The notes beneath the pieces are model-generated. The model ran no database searches, was not told the DNA's origin, and saw only the letters and a program-made list of their open reading frames with translations. DNA of 38,124 nucleotides. Source: CAZONU01 sp965370045. Lineage in GTDB: Bacteria > Planctomycetota > SZUA-567 > JAKLDR01. Location of the stretch: contig CBDUSI010000035.1 in assembly GCA_965370045.1 (NCBI GenBank), positions 1 to 38,124 on the forward strand. The letters are read 5' to 3'. The position numbers and the translations under genes are program-made. Below are positions 16,931 through 25,102 of the stretch, piece after piece; positions within the stretch are counted from its first letter, which is position 1, and the number at the start of each line of letters is the position of its first letter.

Positions 16931-18001
16931 GTGGGTCCGGCTCCCCTGGGCGACCGGCGCGAAGTAGTCGGCGCGGTTCACGTGCACACCCGGCACTCCG
17001 ACGGCGGAAGCACTACCGCGGAAGTCGCCGCCGCCGCCGCCCAGAACGGGCTGGACTTCGTGGTGATCGCCGACCACGACACCCTGGCCGCGCGCGAGGG
17101 CGGCGAGGAGGGCTGGCACGGCCGGGTGCTGGTCGCGGTGGCCACCGAGATAGCGACGCGCAAGAACTTCTGCCACCTGGTGGCGCTGGGCAACGCCTCA
17201 ATGGCCCCGAGATTCTCCCTGACGGTGTGCGCGGCGCTGGAGAGAATACGCGACGAGGGCGGCGCGGGGCTCCTGGCCCACGCGGACGGGCGCGGGCTGG
17301 GGGGCAAGGGCCGCTCCCGTCAGGACTGGCCCTACTGGACGCACCCGTACTTGTCGGGCGTGGAGATTTGGAGCTACCTTCAGGACTGGGGGACCAGCTT
17401 CCGACTGCTCCGGCCTTCCAGCTACAGGTTGGACCTGGTGGCGGAGCGAATCAAGGGACCGCCCGATTGGCTCTTGGGCTACTGGGACGCGGAAGCTGAG
17501 GTTCGTCCTTTCGTCGGTCTGGGTGCGAGCGACAACCACGCCAAGCGGCTCTTCCCCTTCAGGCGGCAGTACTTTCCACACGAGGCGATCATCGGCCGGC
17601 TGGTGGACCGCGTGCGCCTCGCCGAGCCGCTTTCGGCGGACGGTTCGCAAGCGGCGAAGCAGTTAATGACGACGTTGGCGGCCGGGCGGGTGATCTTCGC
17701 GCGAGACGAGTTGGCCTCCTCGGATGGCTTTGACTTCCGCGCCGAGCTGGCCGACGGCCGCGTCCTGCGCTCGGGCCAGAGCGCGGAGTTCGCCCCGGGG
17801 GCGCGTCTCGTGATTGAAAGCCCCATCGAGGCCGAGCTGCGCGTCTGCCGACTGGGCGGCGTGGTCGCCTCGGCCACGGGAAGGAAGCTGGAGTGGCGCC
17901 CCGAGGAGCCCGGCGCCTACCGTGCCGAGGGTCGGCTTGCCGGGAAGGCCTGGGCCTTCAGCAACCACGTGCGACTGGTGGAAAGAGCGCGCGCCGACTG
18001 A
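16931..18001 (+). CDS. PHP-domain metal-dependent phosphoesterase
   Basis: The 356-aa protein has a PHP metallohydrolase domain at its N-terminus: AVHVHTRHSDGG (the H-x-H of motif 1), VIADHD (motif 2), a HADG motif, and GASDNHAK near residue 200 (motif 4). These fit the trinuclear metal site used by PHP phosphoesterases on small phosphorylated substrates. The C-terminal third (about 265-350) is a beta-rich extension that I cannot name. I chose GTG 16931 because the PHP fold begins fourteen residues later, and the open frame further upstream overlaps the permease gene. As the last gene of the Opp operon, 2 nt after the oppC-type gene, it may process an imported phosphorylated ligand. The substrate is unknown. 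It converges on the K-like pseudopilin gene with a 9-nt gap. Confidence 0.8.
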   Translation: MGPAPLGDRREVVGAVHVHTRHSDGGSTTAEVAAAAAQNGLDFVVIADHDTLAAREGGEEGWHGRVLVAVATEIATRKNFCHLVALGNASMAPRFSLTVCAALERIRDEGGAGLLAHADGRGLGGKGRSRQDWPYWTHPYLSGVEIWSYLQDWGTSFRLLRPSSYRLDLVAERIKGPPDWLLGYWDAEAEVRPFVGLGASDNHAKRLFPFRRQYFPHEAIIGRLVDRVRLAEPLSADGSQAAKQLMTTLAAGRVIFARDELASSDGFDFRAELADGRVLRSGQSAEFAPGARLVIESPIEAELRVCRLGGVVASATGRKLEWRPEEPGAYRAEGRLAGKAWAFSNHVRLVERARAD

Positions 18002-18010
18002 CGGGGCGGT

Positions 18011-19345
18011 CTAATAGCCCGCGTTGGCCTTGGCTTCGTGGTTCCAGCGCAGCCAGAGGACCCGCCTGGTGCCCGCGTCGTAAACCGCGTGCAGGCGACG
18101 CTCGGACATGACCCGCTGCTCGGCGTCGTCCGCCACCGTCCGGCCCAGGACGTAGATGTGATAGAACCGCGAGACGAACTTGACCTCCGTGCCCCAGGTG
18201 GCGGCCACGGTTTCATCATCTGTGGCCAGCGCAGTATGGTCTCCCTTAGTGTGGTCCCCCGTTTCGGAATTATCGAAGTCACGGCTGTAAAGGCCGGGTT
18301 TTGCGGCCCGGTCGAGTTCACTTTCGTCAATGGCTGCGGAGTTGTCTCCAGCCAGGTTGTTGAGCAGGTCGTTGAGTTGCTGTTCGCTGAGCTTATCATC
18401 CTCGGCCGTATATCCAGCCGGCAGGGTGCCCGATCCGTTCCAAGCCTTCTGTCCCAGTTCCACAAGCGCCTTCTCCATATCCTTGCGGCTCTCGAAGGGG
18501 CGATTGCTTATCAACTTGTCCGCCACCCGGTCGGCGTAGAGTACGCCGGTCCCATCATCCTGGTTGAGACCGGGAACATTGAGGACCACGGCCTTGAGAA
18601 CATCCCTCCGGGCTGTGTTTACGTTGACTGCGGGGTGCTCCCCGGCCAAGAGCTTGCGCGGGTAAGTGGTCAGCGCGCTCTCGGCGGACGTCAACTCATC
18701 CTTGTCGGCCAGAGAGAATGTCGGCCTCATCTGCCCGAGCGACCATAGCGGCTCGACTCGTGAGACAATATCGGTGGCTATCGTCTGCGCCCGCGCATCT
18801 CCGTGCGCTGCCACGAAAAGGCTCTTGTACATCTCTTGGATATCAGCGTCCGCGAGCAGAGTCGGATCTATCCAATTCTTCGGTCCAGTACGCAGCTTAC
18901 CGTCCAGATCGGCCACCGCGACGTAGTACTCTGCGGCGAAGCCACGGATGCGCTTGAGCCGTTTGACGCTGCCATCGAGCACGGACACGCGCGGCATGGG
19001 CCAGCGCCGACCTTTCATGCGTCCGTCGCCGTAGTGATCGACCCAGGAGGTCGGGCAGAGGTTTTCCTTGCGGACGCCCAGAGGCTCGTCTTTCTCCCAA
19101 TAGGCATGCCACTTATCCTCGTCATCGAGGTTGGAGTAGAGGTCGCCGGTTAGTTCTATCCGGTAGATCGCCGCGGCCAGACCGCTGCGGCAGGAGGCCT
19201 CGGCCTGCACGCCGCGCAGCCCGTTGGTGGCCGCGCGCGACTCCAGCCGGGCGGTGATGATGAAGGCGGTGGCCACCAGGGTCAGCACGGCCACCAGCGC
19301 CAGGGCCAGGATGAGCACCGAGCCTTTTCCTCTCTCGCGGCGCAC
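18011..19345 (-). CDS. Minor pseudopilin, GspK-like
   Basis: The 444-aa protein has a positively charged start followed by a pilin-type hydrophobic helix, SVLILALALVAVLTLVATAFIITARLESRA. There is no FTL-E prepilin processing motif, which is usual for the K subunit. A later region (VNVNTARRDVLKAVVLNVPGLN...FESRKDMEKAL) resembles the SAM/helix-hairpin-helix-like domains of GspK. In type II secretion or related pilus systems, K caps the pseudopilus tip with H, I and J. It starts at GTG 19345, one nucleotide after the J-like stop, as the last gene of the leftward H-I-J-K-like block. Length is on the long side. Whether the system secretes proteins or is a type IV pilus cannot be told, because the motor and secretin genes are not here. 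Confidence 0.78.
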   Translation of the reverse strand: MRRERGKGSVLILALALVAVLTLVATAFIITARLESRAATNGLRGVQAEASCRSGLAAAIYRIELTGDLYSNLDDEDKWHAYWEKDEPLGVRKENLCPTSWVDHYGDGRMKGRRWPMPRVSVLDGSVKRLKRIRGFAAEYYVAVADLDGKLRTGPKNWIDPTLLADADIQEMYKSLFVAAHGDARAQTIATDIVSRVEPLWSLGQMRPTFSLADKDELTSAESALTTYPRKLLAGEHPAVNVNTARRDVLKAVVLNVPGLNQDDGTGVLYADRVADKLISNRPFESRKDMEKALVELGQKAWNGSGTLPAGYTAEDDKLSEQQLNDLLNNLAGDNSAAIDESELDRAAKPGLYSRDFDNSETGDHTKGDHTALATDDETVAATWGTEVKFVSRFYHIYVLGRTVADDAEQRVMSERRLHAVYDAGTRRVLWLRWNHEAKANAGY

Positions 19346-19346
19346 G

Positions 19347-19928
19347 TCAGTTCTCCTCCGAGCCGGGCCGCAGCGTGACCGTGAAGTGCCGGTAGGCGGG
19401 CGTGCCGCCCGGGTCGGCCAGCTTGAGGGTCACGGTGACGGATGTCGGGACCTCGCCTTGGTTCACCGAGCTCGACGAGAACTCAATACTCTCGGCGCCT
19501 TCGGCCAACACCCAGTCCTCCTCGACGACGGACCACCCGCCGGTCGGCGGTTCCCCGCCGGAGAGAACCCGGTAGAGATTCCCGCTCTTGACGTAGTATT
19601 CCACGGTGCAGTAGTCAACCTTGCCGGGGTTCTCGGTTGCTACCCGAATGGTCAGCTTTTCCCCGCAGGCGACCCCCCCGGGACTGGGTTCGACCTTGTA
19701 GTAGCCGGGTGGGTCGTCCGCGTCACTGACGTAGAGCCCCTCGAGGTCCCGGCCCAGGCGAACGTTGACGCCTCGGGCGGTCTCGTGCAGGAAGAGCAGC
19801 TTCTCGCTGCGGCTCTTGAACTTGTTGACGTTGATGTAGATGGCCACGCAGGCGCCGAAGAGCACCGCCGAGATGGCGATGGCCACCATGATCTCGATCA
19901 GTGTAAACCCGCGTCGCTCCGTGCTCAC
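19347..19928 (-). CDS. Minor pseudopilin, GspJ-like
   Basis: The 193-aa prepilin has an RRGFTLIEIMVAIAISAVLFGAC start: the cleavage site is after Gly, Glu is at +5 of the mature protein, and a long hydrophobic helix follows. The remainder is a beta-rich globular domain typical of J subunits (long loops, GVACGEKLTIRV, ESIEFSSSS). I start it at GTG 19928, which overlaps the TGA of the I-like gene (GTGA). The open frame extends further, but that stretch falls inside the upstream gene. It would assemble in the inner-membrane pseudopilus tip with H, I and K. Confidence 0.85.
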   Translation of the reverse strand: MSTERRGFTLIEIMVAIAISAVLFGACVAIYINVNKFKSRSEKLLFLHETARGVNVRLGRDLEGLYVSDADDPPGYYKVEPSPGGVACGEKLTIRVATENPGKVDYCTVEYYVKSGNLYRVLSGGEPPTGGWSVVEEDWVLAEGAESIEFSSSSVNQGEVPTSVTVTLKLADPGGTPAYRHFTVTLRPGSEEN

Positions 19929-20455
19929 GGCTTGCGGCTCTCCAGCTTCGAGCGCATGTAGAACAGCGTCTGGCGCGTCTTGGCGGCGGAGTCCGGCGCG
20001 GAACCCCAGTCCACGGTGGGCCGGTCGGGATTGCGAAACACCCAGACGTCCAGGCTGTAGAGGCCGGCCGCCGCGTCGTAGGTGTGCGCCCGCCACAGCC
20101 AGCCGTAGGTCTCGTCCGTGCCCCCGCCCCTCCGGCGAGAACCCGTCTTCTGGTAACCGGCGGGCCCGAGCTTCAGATCGTCGGGGCTGGTGGCGTTGTA
20201 CGTGAAGGAAAGCGCGCCGTCGTTGGCTTCCCTGATCTCCTCGGCGCTGTAGAGCGCGTCGGCCAGCGCGGTGCGGGCCAGGTCCGCGGCCACGGTTTTC
20301 TCGCGGGCGAAGGTGACGTTGCGTCCCGCCGCGTATATGACGCTGATCGTCCCGAACACGGCGATGGCCAGCACGAAGATGGCTATCAACAGCTCCAGCA
20401 GCGTGAAGCCGGCGCGGCCCCCCGCGCGGCAAGGGCTCCGGCGGCCAAGCCTCAC
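19925..20455 (-). CDS. Minor pseudopilin, GspI-like
   Basis: The 176-aa prepilin-type protein has RAGFTLLELLIAIFVLAIAVFGTISVI at the N-terminus: the prepilin peptidase site before FTLLE, with the Glu at +5. The globular part is short and probably beta-rich (YGWLWRAHTYDAAAGLYSLDVWVF). The start GTG 20455 overlaps the stop TGA of the H-like gene by four bases (GTGA), giving translational coupling. Placement between H- and J-like genes supports the I designation; the sequence alone shows only a pseudopilin. Confidence 0.84.
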   Translation of the reverse strand: MRLGRRSPCRAGGRAGFTLLELLIAIFVLAIAVFGTISVIYAAGRNVTFAREKTVAADLARTALADALYSAEEIREANDGALSFTYNATSPDDLKLGPAGYQKTGSRRRGGGTDETYGWLWRAHTYDAAAGLYSLDVWVFRNPDRPTVDWGSAPDSAAKTRQTLFYMRSKLESRKP

Positions 20456-20901
20456 TTCGCGACCCTCGCCACGCTCACCCGTCCGTTGGCCGGGCTGACC
20501 ATGATCTTGTACTCGTCGTCCTTCTCGCCACGGATAGTCACCGTGAAGCTGCCCGAGCAGGAGCCGTCCGGCTGAAAGGTACCCGTTGCGGTCGGGGTCA
20601 CGAAGTCGACTCCCTCGGGAAGCTTCTCGACGCGGTCGGGTTTGTCTTTGTCCCCGGTGTGGATGCGCACCTCGTCGGGATCAGTAGAGGTCTCGAAATC
20701 CACCTTGTAGATCGCGCTCTGGGCGATGGCCATGCTTCTGGCCAGGCGCAGGGCGCCGGCTACCGAGGCGCAGCCGGCCTTCATGCGCCCCTGGCGGCGC
20801 ATCGGCCCGATGGTGGGGATGATGATAGCCATCAAGAGCATCAGGATGGCCAGCACCACCACCATCTCGGTGAGCGAAAAGCCCCGGCTGCCGCGAGTCA
20901 A
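20452..20901 (-). CDS. Pseudopilin, GspH-like
   Basis: The 149-aa prepilin-type protein starts at TTG 20901, 8 nt after a strong GGGAGGGAG ribosome site, with SRGFSLTEMVVVLAILMLLMAIIIPTIG as the prepilin signal and N-terminal helix. A short beta-rich domain follows with the GspH-like ending (VTIRGEKDDEYKIMVSPANGRVSVARV). The upstream open frame has no translation signal and overlaps the M28 gene, so the TTG is preferred. It is the first gene of the leftward pseudopilin operon. The major pseudopilin (G-like) is not in the window. Confidence 0.85.
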   Translation of the reverse strand: MTRGSRGFSLTEMVVVLAILMLLMAIIIPTIGPMRRQGRMKAGCASVAGALRLARSMAIAQSAIYKVDFETSTDPDEVRIHTGDKDKPDRVEKLPEGVDFVTPTATGTFQPDGSCSGSFTVTIRGEKDDEYKIMVSPANGRVSVARVAK

Positions 20902-20925
20902 GACAGATCTCCCTCCCTGAGGACT

Positions 20926-20949
20926 TATAAACCGCCGGAGGGGCGGCGG
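20926..20949 (-). terminator. Possible weak terminator after the M28 gene
   Basis: Reading leftward, CCGCCG and CGGCGG (20944-20949 and 20932-20937) pair as a 6-bp GC stem with a 6-nt loop, followed by TTTATAA. The T-run is short, so termination may be partial. The same bases overlap the candidate promoter above. Confidence 0.3.
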
Positions 20950-20955
20950 GGTCAA
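20926..20955 (-). promoter_or_regulatory. Candidate promoter of the pseudopilin operon
   Basis: Reading leftward, TTGACC (complement of 20950-20955, overlapping the M28 stop) and TTTATA (complement of 20926-20931) are separated by 18 nt, which are filled by a CCGCCG...CGGCGG hairpin. A shifted TATAAG lies at 20-nt spacing. The hairpin may instead be the end of the M28 transcript. Confidence 0.4.
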
Positions 20956-23000
20956 CTGTCCTTGGGGACGGGTTTCTGCTTCACGGAGCGGAGTTCCAGC
21001 AGTCCGTGGCGCTCCAGGAACTTGAAGTATTCCACGTAGTTCCTGCCGTTGTCCGCTGGCTCGCCGCTGTCCAGGGCTCCCAACCGCACCGCCTCCGCCA
21101 GCGTGCGTTTGCCGTCGCAGCGGAAGAGGATGTTGGTCAGCTGGGTATCCCAGCGGGGGCTGTAATGGCCTTCGCGAGCCTCCAGAGGGACCTCGTCCAG
21201 AGTGAGGGCGCCGGCGACCTTGCGGACGGGAATGATTTTCTCGGCTTGGCCCCACCAGTCGGGGCGCCGGGGCCCGGACGGCCGCGGCGCGCTCTCGCCG
21301 GCCTCGTCGGCCAGGCGGGCGGCCAGCTTGGCGAGGTAGGCTTCCTCCAGCTTGGCCTGTTTCTTGAGCCCGGCTACCATGGGCCGCAGCGCGGCGCGGA
21401 ACTCGCGCCGCTCGGTCCGGGCCGCGAACTTCTGGGCGCTGCGGACCCGCTCGGCGGCCACTTCGCGCTGGTAGGCGAAGTGCTCGGCGGCCCGGCCCAG
21501 AAGGCGGCCCCGGCCGGCCGGCTCCGCGCGGCGAAGCCTGGCCGCGAAGGCGGACCCCATGCGAGCCAGCCGGCGGCGTCCGTCGGAGGCGGCCTCTTCG
21601 GCCAGCCACTCGGCCTCCGGCGAACCGGCCGAGGCCAGGTAGTAGGCGTAGCTCGCCGCCAAGGCGGTCACCCGGGCCGTGGCCTCGGGATCGATCTTGT
21701 CGATGGTGTCCGCGGTAGTGTGCCAGAACCTGTCCTTGCCACCGAGGTACACCACGGGAATGCCGATTGCGGGGTCGCCGATGGTGCTGTCGCAGGGGGT
21801 GAAAGCGGTGGTGAACCAGGAGAAGTAAGGATCCCGCTTCCAGAGGTAGCTGCCGCACAGCCGGCGGATGAGAGTGTCGGCCACCGAGGGGTTGGCCCCC
21901 GGGGTAAGCGACACGGGCAGGGGCATTTCAGTCTTGCGCTGGTCGCCGCCCACGCAGTCCAGGTTGAGGCCCGCCAGGGTCCGGCGCACCATGCGCGGGT
22001 TCATCGTGGCGTAGGCCATCGAGCCGTAGCACTCGCTCATGAACAGCCAGCGGAGCGAGCGCTGCGGTTCGGGGAGCTTGCCCTCGGAGATCAGCTTGAC
22101 CAGCACCCGGGCGACCTCCAGCATGACCGCGCAGCCGGAGGCGCTGTCGTCGGCGCCAATCTCGAACTGGTGACCGAGGGTGAGAATCTCCTCGTTGCTC
22201 TTTCCCCGGAGCAGCCCCGTGGCCGCGGGGAGAATGCCCTCGTAAAGGCGGCTGTCCACCACCGCGCGGGCCTTGACGCCCCCCCCCCGCAGGATCGCCT
22301 CGAACTCCCCGCCCTGGGCGGGAGTGAGCATGAAGCACCACATGGGGGTGTCCTTGGCGGTGAAGGCCCAGCCGCTGGAATCGTCGGCCCCGCCGTTGAT
22401 CCAGAAGCGGTTGTGCGGCAGATACTCCTTTGCCGGGCTAAAGCTGCTGATCACCCCGGCTGCCCCGGCCTTGACGAGCAGCGGCTTGATATTTCGCGGA
22501 CTGGCATCGGTGTAGACGATCTTGCCGGCCAGTTCGCCTTCGCGGAGCGGCCTGTCGCCGCCCGGCTCCGCCATCTTCCATTCCTGTGATCTCTTCTTCC
22601 GGTCGACACTGACCCGCAGCGGCCCGACCACCTCGGCAGTCAGGCCCTCGGGCCCGGTGGGGGCGGACCACATGGCCACGGCGTTGGGATCCTGCGAGCG
22701 CCGGCAGAGCACCTTGCCCTTGACCGCCTCGGGGGCAACGAGTTCCAGGGAGGCCTCACGGCAATCCCAGGCCAGGGGCATGGTCCAGTCGCCCATGCGG
22801 CTGATGCCGTCAGCGGGTTGCTCGAGGACGCGGCTCTCGACGCCGTAGTCGGCCAGCTTCCTGACCACCATGCGGGCGCTTTCCATGAACTTGGGGAAAG
22901 TGAAGTAGCGATCAATGCCCTGAATGGCCTCGATATTGGCCAGCAGTTCGCTGGTGGATACTTCTTTGTCAATCAGAGTGGTGATTTCGTCAAGGTGCAC
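20952..23000 (-). CDS. M28-family metallopeptidase with PA-type insert
   Basis: This 682-aa zinc peptidase has the metal-binding motif GHQFEIGADDSASG near H277 and D284/D285, a conserved Glu in FMSECYGSMAY, an Asp in NLDCVGGD, and the last His in DRFWHTTADTIDKID. Together these are the co-catalytic zinc site of M28 aminopeptidases. An insertion before the catalytic core (around residues 150-200, GKIVYTDASPRNIKPLLVKAGAAGVISS) looks like a PA domain. The C-terminal 60-70 residues (LTNILFRCDGKRTLAEAV) resemble a winged-helix-type module. No signal peptide is seen, so it is probably cytosolic. The start is GTG 23000, because a GGAGAG ribosome site and a promoter with TSS near 23040 lie directly upstream. 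An in-frame ATG at 23043 would sit on or before the TSS. A G10 tract interrupts the coding strand at 22279-22288. Confidence 0.85.
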   Translation of the reverse strand: MHLDEITTLIDKEVSTSELLANIEAIQGIDRYFTFPKFMESARMVVRKLADYGVESRVLEQPADGISRMGDWTMPLAWDCREASLELVAPEAVKGKVLCRRSQDPNAVAMWSAPTGPEGLTAEVVGPLRVSVDRKKRSQEWKMAEPGGDRPLREGELAGKIVYTDASPRNIKPLLVKAGAAGVISSFSPAKEYLPHNRFWINGGADDSSGWAFTAKDTPMWCFMLTPAQGGEFEAILRGGGVKARAVVDSRLYEGILPAATGLLRGKSNEEILTLGHQFEIGADDSASGCAVMLEVARVLVKLISEGKLPEPQRSLRWLFMSECYGSMAYATMNPRMVRRTLAGLNLDCVGGDQRKTEMPLPVSLTPGANPSVADTLIRRLCGSYLWKRDPYFSWFTTAFTPCDSTIGDPAIGIPVVYLGGKDRFWHTTADTIDKIDPEATARVTALAASYAYYLASAGSPEAEWLAEEAASDGRRRLARMGSAFAARLRRAEPAGRGRLLGRAAEHFAYQREVAAERVRSAQKFAARTERREFRAALRPMVAGLKKQAKLEEAYLAKLAARLADEAGESAPRPSGPRRPDWWGQAEKIIPVRKVAGALTLDEVPLEAREGHYSPRWDTQLTNILFRCDGKRTLAEAVRLGALDSGEPADNGRNYVEYFKFLERHGLLELRSVKQKPVPKDS

Positions 23001-23046
23001 GTCAAGCTCTCCTGGAAGAAGGTGAAAACCGCTGTTGCACATGTGC

Positions 23047-23074
23047 ATTCTAAGGATGCAAATAAAGGCGTCAA
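23047..23074 (-). promoter_or_regulatory. Promoter of the M28 peptidase gene
   Basis: Reading leftward, TTGACG (complement of 23069-23074) and TAGAAT (complement of 23047-23052) have a 16-nt spacer, about 47 nt before the GTG start. The hexamers are identical to those before the FHA gene. This shows the peptidase is not merely read through from tsaE. Confidence 0.65.
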
Positions 23075-23095
23075 GGACACGCTGGCTTGATGCGC

Positions 23096-23575
23096 TTAAC
23101 CCGTTGCGGAGTGCCCGGTTGAGACTTGGCGCAGCAATTGCTGATAACGCTCTCCGTGAGCCGTGAAGACCACCCGCCGGCAGGTCTCGCCCTCGCTCCC
23201 GATGCGCACCACCAGCCGCTCGGCGGGAAGTGCGCTCTCCACCCGGTCGGCCCACTCCAGCGCGGCGACCGTCCCCGGCGCGGCGAGACTCCCGGCCAGG
23301 TCCGCCTCCTCGAACTCCGCCGCGCCGGAGAGCCGACAGGCGTCCAGGTGCCGCAACGCCAGGCGCTCTCCGCGATGCACGCGCTCCAGAACGTAGGTGG
23401 GGCTGGTCACCTCGTCGGGCGGACACCCCAGGGCCCGGGCCAGGCCGCGCACGAAGACCGTCTTGCCCGCGCCCAGCTCGCCGACCAGGCAGATCACCTC
23501 CCCGCCGGAAAGCAACCCGCCCAGCCGCTCGCCCAGCGACTCGGTTTCCGCTGCGCTGTGAGTGATTGTCTCCAC
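23096..23575 (-). CDS. tsaE: tRNA threonylcarbamoyladenosine biosynthesis ATPase
   Basis: The 159-aa P-loop ATPase works with TsaB and TsaD to make t6A37 of ANN-decoding tRNAs. Walker A is GELGAGKT (K38), and VTSPTYVLERVH and LRHLDACRL match the TsaE/YjeE family's switch and helix motifs. An acidic residue and LEWADRVESALP complete the conserved core. It is the normal length. It starts at GTG 23575, 17 nt after the dehydrogenase stop, as the second gene of a two-gene leftward transcript. tsaB and tsaD are not in this window. Confidence 0.93.
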   Translation of the reverse strand: METITHSAAETESLGERLGGLLSGGEVICLVGELGAGKTVFVRGLARALGCPPDEVTSPTYVLERVHRGERLALRHLDACRLSGAAEFEEADLAGSLAAPGTVAALEWADRVESALPAERLVVRIGSEGETCRRVVFTAHGERYQQLLRQVSTGHSATG

Positions 23576-23592
23576 TGCCGCGGCGCTCTCCC

Positions 23593-24924
23593 TCAGGCCT
23601 TGACGACCTTGCCGCTTTCGGTCGCGCGCTTACCCAGGGCCCGCTCGAACGCGTTGCGGGTGTCCACCACCAGCAAAGAGTGCTCCAGGATGGCGCCGTA
23701 ATCGAAGGCCCGGTGGTCCGTGACCAGAACGGCGGCATCGAAGCTTCTTAACGTTTCCGGGGTCAGCTCCACGGACTCCATGCTCAAGCTGTGCGCCCGG
23801 GTCGCGGGCACCACCGGCACGTGGGGGTCGGAATAAGCGACGTCGGCGCCGCGCGCGACCAGCACCTCGATGAGTTCCAGCGCGGGGCTCTCCCGGCAGT
23901 CGTCGACGTCCGGTTTGTAGGCCGCCCCGAGAATCAGAACCTTGGCGCCCACCAGTCTCTTGCCGCGCGCCACCAGCGCCTGGTCCGCTCTGTCGGTCAC
24001 GTGGCGGATCATCTCGACGTTCACGTCTCCGGCCAACTCGATGAAACGGGTGTCGACGCCCAGCTTGCGGGCCTTCCAGGATAGGTAGAACGGATCAATC
24101 GGGATGCAGTGCCCCCCCCAACCGGGCCCGGGGTAGAACGGCTGGAAGCCGAAGGGCTTGGTCTTGGCCGCCTCGATGACCTCCCAGACGTCGATGTCCA
24201 TCTTCTCGAAGATCAGCTTGAGCTCGTTGACCATGGCGATGTTCACTGCGCGGTAGGTGTTCTCCAGTATCTTGGTGGCCTCGGCCACCGCGGGACAGGA
24301 AACCGGCACCACCTCGGGGGCCACGCACTTGTAGAGCTCCACCGCGGCCTCCAGCGCCTCGGGACCGTCGCCGCCAACGACTTTGGGGATGTTCCCGGTC
24401 CGGAACTTGGGGTTGCCGGGGTCCTCGCGCTCGGGGCTGAAGGCCAGCAGGAAGTCAACGCCCGACTTGAGTCCGCCGCGTTCGAGAATCGGTCGGAGCA
24501 CCTCGTCGGTGGTCCCCGGATAGGTGGTGCTCTCCAGCGAGACCAGCTGTCCCTTCCGGAGGTGCTCGACGATGCTCTCGGCGGTGCGCTCGACGTAGGA
24601 CAGGTCCGGCTCGCGCGAGCGGCCCAGCGGCGTGGGCACGCAGATCAGAATGGCGTCGACGCCGGCCAGGCGCGAGAAGTCGGTGGTGGCCTCGAAGCGT
24701 CCGGAGCGCGCCGCGGCGGCGACCTCGGGGTTGGAGATGTGGCCGATGTAGCTTTCGCCCCGCGATAGGAGGTCTACTTTCCGGTCGTCGATATCGAATC
24801 CCAGCACGGAGAGTTTCTTGGCGAACTCCACGCAGAGCGGCAGCCCCACGTAGCCCAGCCCGATGACCCCCACGCGGCCGTCGCCCGAGGCGAACTTCGC
24901 AGCGAGCTCGGAACCCAGGGACAT
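23593..24924 (-). CDS. Nucleotide-sugar dehydrogenase (UDP-GlcNAc/UDP-glucose 6-dehydrogenase family)
   Basis: The 443-aa NAD-dependent enzyme oxidises the C6 of a UDP-sugar to a uronic acid in two steps. The Rossmann motif is VGVIGLGYVGLPLCVEFAK near residue 17. The segment KSGVDFLLAFSPEREDPGN and the following IPKVVGG match the family. The catalytic Cys is C273 in WGGHCIPIDPFYLSWK. The C-terminal UDP-binding domain (LILGAAYKPDVDDCRESPAL) completes it. The SYIGHISNPE stretch after the Rossmann motif is shared with the WbpA/WecC branch, so a HexNAc substrate is plausible, but a glucose substrate is not excluded. ATG 24924 follows a GGAGGAGGA site, which fixes the start despite a longer open frame. 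The product would feed polysaccharide or LPS synthesis. Confidence 0.9.
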   Translation of the reverse strand: MSLGSELAAKFASGDGRVGVIGLGYVGLPLCVEFAKKLSVLGFDIDDRKVDLLSRGESYIGHISNPEVAAAARSGRFEATTDFSRLAGVDAILICVPTPLGRSREPDLSYVERTAESIVEHLRKGQLVSLESTTYPGTTDEVLRPILERGGLKSGVDFLLAFSPEREDPGNPKFRTGNIPKVVGGDGPEALEAAVELYKCVAPEVVPVSCPAVAEATKILENTYRAVNIAMVNELKLIFEKMDIDVWEVIEAAKTKPFGFQPFYPGPGWGGHCIPIDPFYLSWKARKLGVDTRFIELAGDVNVEMIRHVTDRADQALVARGKRLVGAKVLILGAAYKPDVDDCRESPALELIEVLVARGADVAYSDPHVPVVPATRAHSLSMESVELTPETLRSFDAAVLVTDHRAFDYGAILEHSLLVVDTRNAFERALGKRATESGKVVKA

Positions 24925-24971
24925 GTCGATTCCTCCTCCCGATGTAGTCAGGTGACGCAACAACCGGCGGT

Positions 24972-25000
24972 ATGTTAACGAATAACAAGGGCTTGCGCAA
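24972..25000 (-). promoter_or_regulatory. Promoter of the dehydrogenase-tsaE operon
   Basis: Reading leftward, TTGCGC (complement of 24995-25000) and TAACAT (complement of 24972-24977) are spaced by exactly 17 nt, about 48 nt before the dehydrogenase ATG. Confidence 0.5.
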
Positions 25001-25102
25001 GTCACTGGACGGGCTGACCGGATGCTGCTCTGCGAGGGACACTGCGCAGCACAAGAGCCGCGGCGCTCCAGAGAGCCTGGGCCCGGCAGAGGAATGTTAC
25101 CC
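25001..25102. other. Divergent intergenic spacer, no gene seen
   Basis: The 297-nt gap between the leftward dehydrogenase and the rightward zinc-ribbon protein (24925-25221) has no convincing gene. It carries the two divergent promoters described separately. The middle section (25001-25102) holds a weak hairpin candidate (GCTGC near 25025 with GCAGC near 25048) and nothing else I can name. Confidence 0.5.

Noticed and set aside
20952..23738. Upstream extension of the M28 peptidase frame through tsaE
   Set aside because: The promoter and ribosome site at 23000-23074 fix the start at GTG 23000, and the extension overlaps tsaE in another frame.
24112..24119. C8 run in the dehydrogenase gene as a frameshift site
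   Set aside because: The reading frame is intact through the conserved Gly-His-Cys motif, so there is no sign of a shift.
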